In this document: in pieces, positions 9,165 to 16,461 of the stretch | Numbering within the stretch: position 1 is the stretch's first letter | Layout of the letters: every line of letters begins with the position of its first letter | Translations under genes and position numbers: made by a program | The notes under the pieces: model-generated | What the model saw: only the letters and a program-made list of their open reading frames with translations | What the model was told of the DNA's origin: nothing | Databases searched by the model: none | Assembly (NCBI GenBank): GCA_937872085.1 | Contig: CALMQK010000363.1 | Span: 1-53,934 of the forward strand | Source of the DNA: an uncultured euryarchaeote | GTDB lineage: Archaea; Thermoplasmatota; Thermoplasmata; UBA10834 | Direction: 5' to 3' | DNA length: 53,934 bases

Positions 9165-9524
9165 TCAGGGCGCCACCACCTCCATCTCCTCACTCATTCC
9201 GTTCGGCTCAGACCGTGCGGCCATCGCTGGCTCGTATAGGATCCTCATCGCGTCATGCCGGAATGCGCCGGGGTCGAACCGTAGACCCCCTACCACCTCC
9301 AATCTCTTGGAGACGGCTGTCTGCAGCAGGTCGATGCTGGCATTGACATTCCTGTCAAGGTTGAAGCCGCATTCGCATTCGAACAGAGTGCCCATTCGGG
9401 AATCAGGTCTCCCACATGTCAGGCACTTTCTGCTGCTGCACATTGGGTCATGATCTGACGCCAGATGCACTAGGATTCTCCGATTACATGTAGTATCAGG
9501 GAATCCGACTTCGGCCAATCCCAT
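9165..9524 (-). pseudogene. OrfB/TnpB C-terminal remnant (zinc ribbon and RuvC-III end)
   Basis: 119 codons filling the element from just inside one inverted end to the other. The centre matches the OrfB zinc ribbon, C-x2-C near KCLTCG and C-x-C near FECECGF, followed by LDRNVNASIDLL. The latter is the family signature holding the third RuvC-like aspartate. The upstream RuvC-I and II parts of a full protein of about 400 residues are missing, so nuclease activity is not expected. The frame is intact, so it could still be translated as a small zinc-binding protein. The last 50 residues are not recognised. Confidence 0.75.
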
Positions 9525-9529
9525 GAACT

Positions 9530-9553
9530 CACCACCCGATTTTTGACAGAACC
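9530..9553 (-). repeat. Right terminal inverted repeat
   Basis: Inverted partner of 9135-9158 (21 of 24 identical), beginning CACCACCCGA on the plus strand and ending ACAGAACC at the element boundary. Confidence 0.85.
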
Positions 9554-9562
9554 CTCACCGAC
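9554..9562. repeat. Right target-site duplication, CTCACCGAC
   Basis: An exact copy of 9126-9134 just outside the right inverted end. Removing one copy plus the element would rebuild a continuous S8e-SRP19 spacer. Confidence 0.85.
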
Positions 9563-9606
9563 AAAGTTAGATAGCGGCGCGGTGTTCGCAAATTGGAGGT
9601 CCTGAG

Positions 9607-9909
9607 ATGGCCGTCGATCCTGAGAAAGCCGTCGTGCTCTACCCCGCATACTTCGAGCTCAAGATCAGCAGGGGTGAGGGGCGCATGGTCGCCAAGAAGA
9701 ATGCCGTCGAGGGCCCGAGCGCTCAGATGATATACGAAGCGGTCAAGTCGCTGGGGCTCGACTGCATCCTCGAGCTGGAGAAGTCCTATCCCAGGTTCTG
9801 GTACAAGTCGAATGGGAGGGTGCTCGTCGAGCCCAAGCTGAAGAAGCATGACTTGATGGAGAAGGTGGCTCTCAAGCTGAAGACCATGCCGAAACCGAAG
9901 CCTGAGTGA
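9607..9909 (+). CDS. srp19: Signal recognition particle protein SRP19
   Basis: SRP19 binds the tips of helices 6 and 8 of SRP RNA and prepares it for SRP54 loading. The 100-residue protein has the family landmarks YPAYFELKISRGEGRMVAKK (basic loop that grips the RNA), the helix IYEAVKSLGL, KSYPRFW and GRVLVEPKLKK. ATG 9607 is preceded by GGAGGTCCTGAG, a strong Shine-Dalgarno site. It is downstream of S8e and converges with the DUF211 gene. No SRP RNA was seen in the window. Confidence 0.94.
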   Translation: MAVDPEKAVVLYPAYFELKISRGEGRMVAKKNAVEGPSAQMIYEAVKSLGLDCILELEKSYPRFWYKSNGRVLVEPKLKKHDLMEKVALKLKTMPKPKPE

Positions 9910-9910
9910 A

Positions 9911-10201
9911 TCATCTGTCCTGAGGCGTCTCCACTTCCTCGACGAGTTTCTTGCCCGCGGAGACGCTGTCCAACGAGTGTATGACTGCTCCGCAATCAGA
10001 GATCGTCTCCTCGACGCTCTCAAAATCGATTGAGGTCCCCTCTATCGTTATCTTCACGCTCTCCGTCTCACGGTCGACCTCTTCCAGAGTGCAGTTGACC
10101 CCGGAAACGCCGTTCAGTACCCCGAGCCTGCGGGATAGCTCGATGATGGTCGGGTGGTGAGGCTTCAGGACATCCAAAACAAGCCGCTTGATCTCACTCA
10201 C
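9911..10201 (-). CDS. DUF211 family protein
   Basis: A 96-residue ferredoxin-fold protein of the archaeal DUF211 family (MTH889 type). The landmarks are IKRLVLDVLKPHHPTIIELS, GVSGVNCTLEEVDRETESV, the IEG strand and the DCGAVIHSLD segment. Family members are small oligomers with no established function; metal binding has been suggested. The start is GTG at 10201, beginning with codons for MSEIKR. An A/T-rich TATA-like stretch lies on the minus strand around 10241-10250. It converges with srp19, one base apart. Confidence 0.88.
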   Translation of the reverse strand: MSEIKRLVLDVLKPHHPTIIELSRRLGVLNGVSGVNCTLEEVDRETESVKITIEGTSIDFESVEETISDCGAVIHSLDSVSAGKKLVEEVETPQDR

Positions 10202-10346
10202 TTACTTGATCCCTGCCGATATCGATGTCTAAGAGGTCTGTCTATTTATTTCTTTTCTAAGTCACCGCCCCATTTTTCGTCACGCTGGCCATCGCCAGGA
10301 ACCGCGCGCTCGTCAGGTTTAAGAGCGCTCTTGACAATCCGAAGCC

Positions 10347-11780
10347 GTGGCTAGGCCTGCGATACCATCGGAGGAAGTGAAGGTCCTTGACATCAACGCA
10401 TCCTATCTCGGCGTGAGGACGATCGCGCTGATGGAGCGAGCAGGGCAGTCGGTGGCCAGATACATCCTCAGCATCTCCAAACCTGACTGGAAGGTCGCCG
10501 TCGTTTGCGGCAAGGGGAACAACGGTGGAGATGGATTCGTCGCAGCTAGGCACATCGCTCAATCCTTGCACACCGATGTCTTCCCTGCCGAATCGGAGAT
10601 ATCGAGCGACATCGCGCGGTACAACCTCGAATTGGTGAAGGATCTCGTCAAACAAACCCAGTCCTTCGAACCGAAACGATACGATGTCATCGTGGATGCG
10701 ATGCTCGGGGTCGGGATTCAAGGAAGGCCGCACGACCCGTACCCGAAGCTGATCAGGGCACTGAATGAGTCGAAGCGGATGGTCGTCTCGGTGGACGTCC
10801 CGTCGGGATGGCCCTCTGACCTGCAAGTGAGACCAGAGGTGACACTCACCCTCCACGCTCCGAAGGTGGGCATGACGAAGCATAATTCGGGGAAGATCGT
10901 CGTCGAGGACATCGGGATACCTCCCGAGGCAGAACTCTACTGCGGGCCAGGTGATTTCTCCTTGCTTCCGAAAAGGAAGAAGGATGCGCACAAGGGCGAT
11001 GCGGGAAGAGTCCTTGTCATCGGTGGCGGGCCATACACGGGCGCTCCAGCATTCACTGGCATGGCCGCGATGAGGTCCGGGGCGGACCTCGCGTTCGTCT
11101 TCACACCGGAGCCTACGGCATTGCCAGTATCGATCTACTCGCCGAACATCATAGTACGAGCGCTCGACGGGGAGATACTCATGACGGACCACGTTGCGCA
11201 GTTGGTGGCGTTCTCGGCCGGGGTGGATGTCATCGCGATCGGGCCTGGGTTGGGGAACGATCCAGAGACCATCCAATCCGTCCAGGAGATAGTGCGGAGG
11301 TCGGACAAGCCACTCGTCATCGACGCGGATGCGATCGGCGCCTGTGGAGCAAGACCTTCGGTCCTCAGGGGGAAGACCGGTGTCATCACGCCCCATGCGG
11401 GGGAGTTCAAGAAACTTACCGGAAAGACGCCTCCCACTGACGATCTCACGAAGAGGTCAGCGGCGGTCAAGGAGGCGGCAGGAAAGCTTGGAATGACCAT
11501 CCTCCTGAAAGGGCCGACAGACGTCATCAGCGATGGGACATATGTCAAGCACAATAGAGTCCACAACGAAGCGATGACTGTGGGCGGCACGGGCGACGTC
11601 CTCACGGGGATCGTGGCCGGTCTTCTTGGGCAAAAGGCGAGCCCGTTTGCAGCGGCGAGGATGGGGGCTTTCACCTGTGGCCTTGCCGGCAACCTTGTTT
11701 TCGAGGAGAAGAGCTATGGACTGCTGGCGACGGACATCATCGAGAAGATACCGTTGGTCCTGCGTAGACATCTGTCATAG
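10347..11780 (+). CDS. nnr: Bifunctional NAD(P)H-hydrate epimerase/dehydratase
   Basis: This enzyme repairs NAD(P)H hydrates. The N-terminal YjeF_N epimerase domain (1-210) converts R to S epimers and has CGKGNNGGDGFVAARH near residue 55. The C-terminal ADP-dependent dehydratase domain (220-477), related to ribokinases, has KGDAGRVLVIGGGPYTGAP, DADAIG, TPHAGEFKKLTG and the anion-hole motif GGTGDVLTG near residue 413. The total of 477 residues is typical of the fused form. The start is GTG 10347 with a TTTAAG TATA-like element about 28 bases upstream, so the mRNA is probably leaderless. Confidence 0.95.
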   Translation: MARPAIPSEEVKVLDINASYLGVRTIALMERAGQSVARYILSISKPDWKVAVVCGKGNNGGDGFVAARHIAQSLHTDVFPAESEISSDIARYNLELVKDLVKQTQSFEPKRYDVIVDAMLGVGIQGRPHDPYPKLIRALNESKRMVVSVDVPSGWPSDLQVRPEVTLTLHAPKVGMTKHNSGKIVVEDIGIPPEAELYCGPGDFSLLPKRKKDAHKGDAGRVLVIGGGPYTGAPAFTGMAAMRSGADLAFVFTPEPTALPVSIYSPNIIVRALDGEILMTDHVAQLVAFSAGVDVIAIGPGLGNDPETIQSVQEIVRRSDKPLVIDADAIGACGARPSVLRGKTGVITPHAGEFKKLTGKTPPTDDLTKRSAAVKEAAGKLGMTILLKGPTDVISDGTYVKHNRVHNEAMTVGGTGDVLTGIVAGLLGQKASPFAAARMGAFTCGLAGNLVFEEKSYGLLATDIIEKIPLVLRRHLS

Positions 11781-11813
11781 TACGGAGCCACGTTCTGACC
11801 AGGGAGCTTACAC

Positions 11814-12494
11814 ATGAGGCTAGCCATACTCTCGGACATCCATTCAAACATCCATGCGCTCAAAGCCGTGGAGACCGAGCTCAAAGGCCGAGGGGGCGCC
11901 GATGTTGTCGTTTGCGCAGGAGACACCGTGGGTTACGGCGCATTCCCGAACGAATGCTGCAGGGCGATGAGTTCAATCTCGAAGCCGACCGCACTCGGGA
12001 ACCACGATCGGGCAGTGCTGGACCAGGACTCATCTTTCATGAATCCATATGCTGCGCAGGCCGTCCTGTGGACTTCGTCGCGCCTGGATGATGATTCGAG
12101 GAGATGGCTGCAGTCATTGAGTACGGAAGCGAGGTTCAAGGTCGCGGGACTGGAGGTGGCGATGTACCACGGCTCAGTCGAGAGTTGCACCGAGTATGTG
12201 TTCGAGGAGGACGCGACCGAGTCGATGCTCGCGAGAGCGCGATGCGGGCTCCTGATTCTCGGCCACACGCATGCCCCGTATGTGAGGAGGTTCCCAGCCG
12301 GACTCATCGTCAACCCTGGATCTGTTGGGCAACCGAGGGACGGGGATCCCAGATCCAGCTACGCTCTTCTCGACACGGACTCCCAGGAATGCGAGATAGT
12401 CAGACTGGACTACGATATCGACAAGGCGGCGAACGCGATCCAATCCGCAGGTCTGCCCAGGTTCCTGGGCGATAGACTCTCCCTTGGGAGATGA
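11814..12494 (+). CDS. Calcineurin-like phosphoesterase, YfcE/MJ0936-like
   Basis: A 226-residue metallophosphoesterase with all metal-binding motifs: SDIHSN (residues 8-13), CAGDTVGYG, LGNHDRA, YHGS and GHTHAP followed by VNPGSVGQPRDGDPRSSYAL. Such proteins hydrolyse phosphodiesters in vitro; no substrate can be named here. ATG 11814 is preceded by AGGGAGC. It lies 33 bases after nnr and may be cotranscribed. A second, unrelated-subfamily phosphoesterase follows. Confidence 0.9.
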   Translation: MRLAILSDIHSNIHALKAVETELKGRGGADVVVCAGDTVGYGAFPNECCRAMSSISKPTALGNHDRAVLDQDSSFMNPYAAQAVLWTSSRLDDDSRRWLQSLSTEARFKVAGLEVAMYHGSVESCTEYVFEEDATESMLARARCGLLILGHTHAPYVRRFPAGLIVNPGSVGQPRDGDPRSSYALLDTDSQECEIVRLDYDIDKAANAIQSAGLPRFLGDRLSLGR

Positions 12495-12527
12495 AGCGGC
12501 AATTATATCCGCCTCGGCATTGTACGA

Positions 12528-13307
12528 GTGGCCATGGATATGGAGCCCGTACCAGACGTGCCCGCTTTGGTCATAAGAGGCAACAAGAAATGGCTGTGCG
12601 TCTCGGACCTCCATCTCGGGATAGAAGTGCAGCTCAGACATGCAGGTTTCAACATCCCGTCCCAGGCTCCGAAGATGCTCTCCAGCCTTGAGGCCCTGAC
12701 GGCATTCGCGGACAACCTGCTCATCCTGGGGGATGTGAAGCACCGGATCCCATCTGTGAGCTACCGCGAGGACAGGGAGATCCCGCCGATACTCGAGAAG
12801 CTCATGAATCGCTACAAGCAGGTCGTGATCGTCGCGGGCAACCATGATGGAGGGCTCGATGCGATCCTGCCTCCTGGAGTGAAAGCCGTTTCGGGGGCAG
12901 GCATCAGGATTGAGAACGCTGGGGCTTTCCACGGACATATCTGGCCATCCCACGAGGTCATGGAGGGTGACATGCTCGTGATGGGGCACATCCATCCTTC
13001 AGTCGTGCTCGCCGATTCCTTGGGGACCAGGAGCAACGAGAAGTGCTGGCTGAAGGGGAAGCTGAAGCCCAAGAAGGTGCTGGAGAGATACGACCACTGT
13101 CCAAAGGAGTTCATCATCGTCCCGGCATTCAACCCGTTGCTCACAGGTACCCCAGTCAACTCGACCACGGGCTCGAAATTCGGACCACTCTTCAGGAACG
13201 ACCTCGTGGATTCGAGAGATCTTGAGGCGTACCTCCTCGATGGCACCAATCTCGGCGTGCCTGCCCGAGTGAAGATGCGCGCGTGGCCAGAGAAGGACGA
13301 AGTCTGA
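12528..13307 (+). CDS. COG1407-type metallophosphoesterase
   Basis: A 259-residue calcineurin-like phosphoesterase of the COG1407 group, relatives of which are linked to DNA repair ligases and helicases in other genomes. Motifs are SDLHLGIE, ILGDVKHR, VAGNHDGG, FHGHIWP and MGHIHPS. The C-terminal part (IVPAFNPLLTG) is typical of the group. AATTATAT at 12501-12508 lies 27-33 bases ahead of both GTG 12528 and ATG 12534, so a leaderless start at either is likely. No DNA ligase or helicase gene is adjacent. It converges directly on the DUF2148 gene, with no base between the stops. Confidence 0.87.
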   Translation: MAMDMEPVPDVPALVIRGNKKWLCVSDLHLGIEVQLRHAGFNIPSQAPKMLSSLEALTAFADNLLILGDVKHRIPSVSYREDREIPPILEKLMNRYKQVVIVAGNHDGGLDAILPPGVKAVSGAGIRIENAGAFHGHIWPSHEVMEGDMLVMGHIHPSVVLADSLGTRSNEKCWLKGKLKPKKVLERYDHCPKEFIIVPAFNPLLTGTPVNSTTGSKFGPLFRNDLVDSRDLEAYLLDGTNLGVPARVKMRAWPEKDEV

Positions 13308-13841
13308 TTACTTTTTCTGCCTATCGAAGAAGATGTTCTTTCCGGTCGCGGACAGTGGGATCCCGTGGCTCATGTTCGCCTGGCCGAGCCCGAGCCGTCT
13401 GGCAGCCACGCCGATCCTGTACATGATCCGGTTGTCGATGTTGAACTCTCCCGCCTGCTTCGCGGCGGATCCGAGTGCTATCCCGAGGTCCAGGGCTCGG
13501 ACCACGCAGTTCGGCCCCTTGAAATCCCCCGAGGACGACTTCTCGTTGAACTCCTTGCAGGTCCCGTAACCGCATGCTCCACAGTTGAGCCCGACGCCCT
13601 TGTGCGGAAGCAGGCCGATGAGGACGACAGCGTCCGAGTCCAGCACGTTCTGGCCATCGCGCTCGAACCCATATGTCCCACGCTCCTTCCCTATTCTGAT
13701 CATGTCGTTACCGAGCGCGACGCGCTCTGAATCAGACAGCAGCGCGACCTCGATGAAGTCCTCTCCGGCCGCCTTTGGAGCGGTCCTAGCGGAAACCTCC
13801 ATCAACTCCCCGACGAACCTCACGGTGTCCTTCATGGCCAT
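13308..13841 (-). CDS. DUF2148 Fe-S (ferredoxin domain) protein
   Basis: A 177-residue protein of the COG4739/DUF2148 family. The Cys motif CGACGYGTC plus a later Cys in GPNCVVRAL would carry a 4Fe-4S cluster. The N-terminal half has the family start (ELMEVSARTAPKAAGEDFIEV). The open frame runs back to 14183, but a minus-strand TATA box (ATATAAAAG at about 13865-13873) sits about 27 bases before ATG 13841, and homology starts there, so MAMKDTV is taken as the leaderless start. Function is unknown; a redox role is inferred. Confidence 0.87.
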   Translation of the reverse strand: MAMKDTVRFVGELMEVSARTAPKAAGEDFIEVALLSDSERVALGNDMIRIGKERGTYGFERDGQNVLDSDAVVLIGLLPHKGVGLNCGACGYGTCKEFNEKSSSGDFKGPNCVVRALDLGIALGSAAKQAGEFNIDNRIMYRIGVAARRLGLGQANMSHGIPLSATGKNIFFDRQKK

Positions 13842-13863
13842 GGCCCACGACAACGCGTACTCG

Positions 13864-13874
13864 ACTTTTATATC
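13864..13874. promoter_or_regulatory. Shared bidirectional TATA region
   Basis: CTTTTATATCC reads as a TATA box on both strands. It is about 27 bases from the minus-strand start at 13841 and about 40 from the plus-strand start at 13912. One A/T block therefore may serve both divergent genes. Confidence 0.5.
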
Positions 13875-13911
13875 CGCGGACGGCATCCGCGTATGTCGGA
13901 GCGAAGTGGCG

Positions 13912-14922
13912 ATGTCGATCTCCCCCATTTGTGCATCCATCATCCTTCTCGCAGCCCAGCGCGGGCCGCGGCTTATCAAGGTGCCGAAAGGCCTGAAACG
14001 CCGGGCGGGAACGCGGAAGGTACAGGTGAGGACCCGTCCGCAGGTCAAGGCGGTAAGGGTCAAGGGCCAGCTGAAGTGCGACATCTGCCTGGGAATGATC
14101 AAGAAGGAACTTCCGAGCGTGCTGTGCGGTTGCGGCAAGCAGTTCCACAACTCATGTGCGATGAGGGTCGGCTCATGCCCCATCTGCGGGAAGGAACTCG
14201 GCTACTCCGCACAGAAGCCGCACGTGATAGACTCGGAGATGCCCGTGCTGAGACCGATGCCCTTGACAAAGGAGGACAAGATGCTGCTCCTCGAGGAGAG
14301 GTTCCTCCTCGGCGAGGTGACCGAGAACACTTACCTCGCCCTGAAGGATCAAGTCCAGAAGGCGCCCGACGCATCCATGTTCTGCAGCATCTGTGGACGA
14401 AGGTTGCTTGATGGCGAGAGCTGCGACTGCACGCTCTATCGACGCTCCATCCAGTGCCCCGAGTGCGGAGAGAACCTCACGGACGAAGACCTCTTCTGCA
14501 GGAGATGCGGGGTCGTGTTCACCACGGATTTCTCGGAGGATCTGTTCCAATGTCCAGAGTGCGGCAGGATCGTCGCAGAGGGGGAGAGGTCATGTGGCTG
14601 CGGCGTCGTGCTCGTGGGCGAAGGGAACATGCTCTGTCCCAAATGCAACAAGGAGATACCCCAGGCCTCGCAGACGTGTGAATACTGCGGCGAATCCTTT
14701 GTAGAGCTGATCTCAGAGTGCCCGGCCTGCGGAAGAAGGGTCGACAAGGATGCGTTCGCTTGTCTGTGCGGAGTCATCTTTTCCGACAGAGTCGGGGGGG
14801 CAGAGTGCTCGGTCTGCGGGGCTAGGAGTGAGCTCCAGGACAAGTTCTGCCCGAAGTGCGGGGCGCGGTTCGCGGACGAGCCCAAGCTGCAGGGCAAAGT
14901 GGAGAGAAAAGTGAGAAGATAG
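13912..14922 (+). CDS. RING/PHD-like finger fused to multiple zinc ribbons
   Basis: A 336-residue protein that is almost entirely zinc fingers. After a basic N-terminal region (residues 17-55), Cys56, 59, 72, 74, His79, Cys82, 89 and 92 give the spacing C-x2-C-x12-C-x-C-x4-H-x2-C-x6-C-x2-C. This is a C4HC3 order as in RING-CH and PHD fingers, including the FHNSC and CPIC signatures. A helical linker (115-150) is followed by about five zinc ribbons with repeated CxxCG knuckles to the C-terminus. Function is unknown; protein or nucleic-acid binding is inferred. The frame is open back to 13585, but that part overlaps the DUF2148 gene; GTG 13906 is an alternative start. Confidence 0.8.
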   Translation: MSISPICASIILLAAQRGPRLIKVPKGLKRRAGTRKVQVRTRPQVKAVRVKGQLKCDICLGMIKKELPSVLCGCGKQFHNSCAMRVGSCPICGKELGYSAQKPHVIDSEMPVLRPMPLTKEDKMLLLEERFLLGEVTENTYLALKDQVQKAPDASMFCSICGRRLLDGESCDCTLYRRSIQCPECGENLTDEDLFCRRCGVVFTTDFSEDLFQCPECGRIVAEGERSCGCGVVLVGEGNMLCPKCNKEIPQASQTCEYCGESFVELISECPACGRRVDKDAFACLCGVIFSDRVGGAECSVCGARSELQDKFCPKCGARFADEPKLQGKVERKVRR

Positions 14923-14964
14923 GCGGCGGTCAGGCCGCCTATTGGATTGATTGAGGTTTGTGGC

Positions 14965-16158
14965 TCATCTGACGAAATCGATCGGCTCGTCGTTCCTGCC
15001 GTACGATTTGGAACCTGCCGCTGCCGGTCTCCTGGCATCGGACATGGCAGGTCGGCTCTCCTGCCCGACGAACGAATCCGACTTGGCGCCCGTGACGATC
15101 AGTAGGATCTTCACCGTGCTCTCCAGAGCCGGGTCGATGCTGCATCCCCAGATGAGCCGGGCATGCTTCGCGACCCTCTGTCCCACGACCTCTGCAGCCC
15201 TCTGAGCCTCAGTGACCGTCATGTCCGGTCCACCGACAACCCTTATGAGTGCGCCCTTGGACTCCTTGAGGTCGATCTCACCCAAGAGTGGCGAGTTGAG
15301 GGCCTCCTCGATTGCCGCCTCGACTCTGGTCTCCGGGTCGGCCTCATCGGATTCGCCGATACCGACGAATGCGACTCCGCCCTCGTTCATGACCGTCATG
15401 ATGTCGCTGTAGTCCAAGTTAACCAAGCCGGGCTTGGTGATGATCTCGGTCAGGCCTCTGATGGTCTGCATCAAGACTTCGTCCGCAACCTTGAACGCGG
15501 CGTCCACTGGGAGCTTCGGAACGAGTTCAAGGAGCTTGTCGTTGGGGATCACGATGGTCGTGTCGCACAGCCTCCTCAATCTCTCGAGTCCGTCTAGGGC
15601 GTTCTCCATCCTTACTTCGCCCTCCGCCTTGAACGGCAATGTGACGACGCCGATCGTAAGAGCCTTTCCTTCCTTCGCGAGCCTGGCAGCGAAGTGCGCG
15701 GAACCGGTTCCGGTGCCGCCTCCCATGCCAGCGGTGACGAAGACTATGTTGGATCCCTGAAGGAAATCCCTGATCTCCCTCTCGTTCTCCTTGGCCGCGG
15801 CCTCGCCCACCTGCGGTATGGCCCCCGCGCCGAGACCCCGCGTGATGTTCTTTCCTATCAGGATCTTCTTCGGAGAGTGGATCGAGAGCAAATGCTTCGC
15901 ATCCGTGTTTATCGCGCATAGCTGAGCGCCTGATACGCCGGCCTCGACACATCTGTTGATGGTGTTGGAACCAGCACCGCCGCAACCGATGATCTTTATG
16001 CTGACATCAAGCTGCGCCGCGATCTTTGCTATCTCCTCGTCATCCGCGGTAGGGGCAGCAGGTGGTGTGACCTGTACCTGTGCGGGCTGAGGGGAAGACT
16101 TTTCGTTCAGTTCATCTACGTCTTTTCCCAATGCTTCTTTAACAAGACTCTTCGGCAT
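14965..16158 (-). CDS. ftsZ: Cell division protein FtsZ, copy A
   Basis: Tubulin-like GTPase forming the division ring; 397 residues. After a 50-residue linker rich in Pro/Ala come IIGCGGAGSNT, the tubulin signature GGGTGTGSA (near residue 130), TLPFKAEG and the T7 synergy loop NLDYSDI with its catalytic aspartates. The C-terminal domain follows, then a variable linker and the terminal peptide EPIDFVR. AGGGGTG before ATG 16158 is a Shine-Dalgarno site. A minus-strand TATA box lies at 16199-16205. The gene is divergent from a second ftsZ, as discussed there. Confidence 0.95.
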   Translation of the reverse strand: MPKSLVKEALGKDVDELNEKSSPQPAQVQVTPPAAPTADDEEIAKIAAQLDVSIKIIGCGGAGSNTINRCVEAGVSGAQLCAINTDAKHLLSIHSPKKILIGKNITRGLGAGAIPQVGEAAAKENEREIRDFLQGSNIVFVTAGMGGGTGTGSAHFAARLAKEGKALTIGVVTLPFKAEGEVRMENALDGLERLRRLCDTTIVIPNDKLLELVPKLPVDAAFKVADEVLMQTIRGLTEIITKPGLVNLDYSDIMTVMNEGGVAFVGIGESDEADPETRVEAAIEEALNSPLLGEIDLKESKGALIRVVGGPDMTVTEAQRAAEVVGQRVAKHARLIWGCSIDPALESTVKILLIVTGAKSDSFVGQESRPAMSDARRPAAAGSKSYGRNDEPIDFVR

Positions 16159-16198
16159 GTGTGCACCCCTAGACTATGTAAGTAATCAGGAACCGCCG

Positions 16199-16205
16199 AT
16201 ATAAA
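16199..16205 (-). promoter_or_regulatory. TATA box of ftsZ copy A
   Basis: TTTATAT on the minus strand (within CAATATTTATATCGG), 41-47 bases before ATG 16158, which predicts a leader of roughly 15-20 nt. Confidence 0.6.
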
Positions 16206-16237
16206 TATTGCTAAGACGAAGAAAAGCCAGTATCTTG

Positions 16238-16268
16238 GAGTTTCCTTTCCTTCGGAAAGGAGAGACTC
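16238..16268. other. Hairpin between the two ftsZ genes
   Basis: CCTTTCC and GGAAAGG (16244-16250 and 16254-16260 approximately) form a perfect 7-bp stem with loop TTC. An outer GAGT/ACTC pairing extends it. It lies upstream of both TATA boxes, so it is not a leader or terminator for either gene and may be a regulator-binding site. Confidence 0.5.
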
Positions 16269-16408
16269 AAACATGCAAACGCACAGGGACATCAAGACTA
16301 GTCGCTCCTCTTCGCTCGTCACGGTTTCGTCGAGCAATCATCCGCACGCTGAGCTCACATATGCCTGGAATTCAAACAATCCACGAGGAGATTGCCTGGC
16401 GTGACTCT

Positions 16409-16415
16409 TTTATAT
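16409..16415 (+). promoter_or_regulatory. TATA box of ftsZ copy B
   Basis: TTTATAT, 26 bases before an in-frame GTG at 16435 and about 50 before ATG 16462. Confidence 0.6.
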
Positions 16416-16461
16416 CTTCAATTCAAATACCTACGTGCAAACAACTTGCAGATGGGATGAT

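Larger units (their letters stand above)
9135..9553. mobile_element. 419-bp non-autonomous element with inverted ends and 9-bp target duplication
   Basis: The ends 9135-9158 and 9530-9553 are inverted copies of each other, matching at 21 of 24 positions (outer 8 and inner 10 bases identical). Both ends are flanked by the perfect 9-bp direct repeat CTCACCGAC. This is the structure left by cut-and-paste transposition with staggered cuts. The interior holds one 119-codon frame related to the tail of OrfB/TnpB and no DDE transposase, so the element must have been moved in trans or is a deletion product. IS200/IS605 elements, the usual home of tnpB, have no such ends and make no target duplication, which makes the combination odd. 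Confidence 0.8.

Noticed and set aside
9165..9524. A complete IS200/IS605 insertion sequence
   Set aside because: No tnpA gene, no full tnpB and no subterminal hairpin ends; the true boundaries are inverted repeats with a target duplication.
13585..13911. N-terminal extension of the zinc-finger protein frame
   Set aside because: It runs antisense to the DUF2148 gene and through the shared promoter; the first recognisable region starts after 13950.
16238..16268. The ftsZ-spacer hairpin as a transcription terminator
   Set aside because: It lies upstream of both divergent promoters and has no following T-run in either direction.
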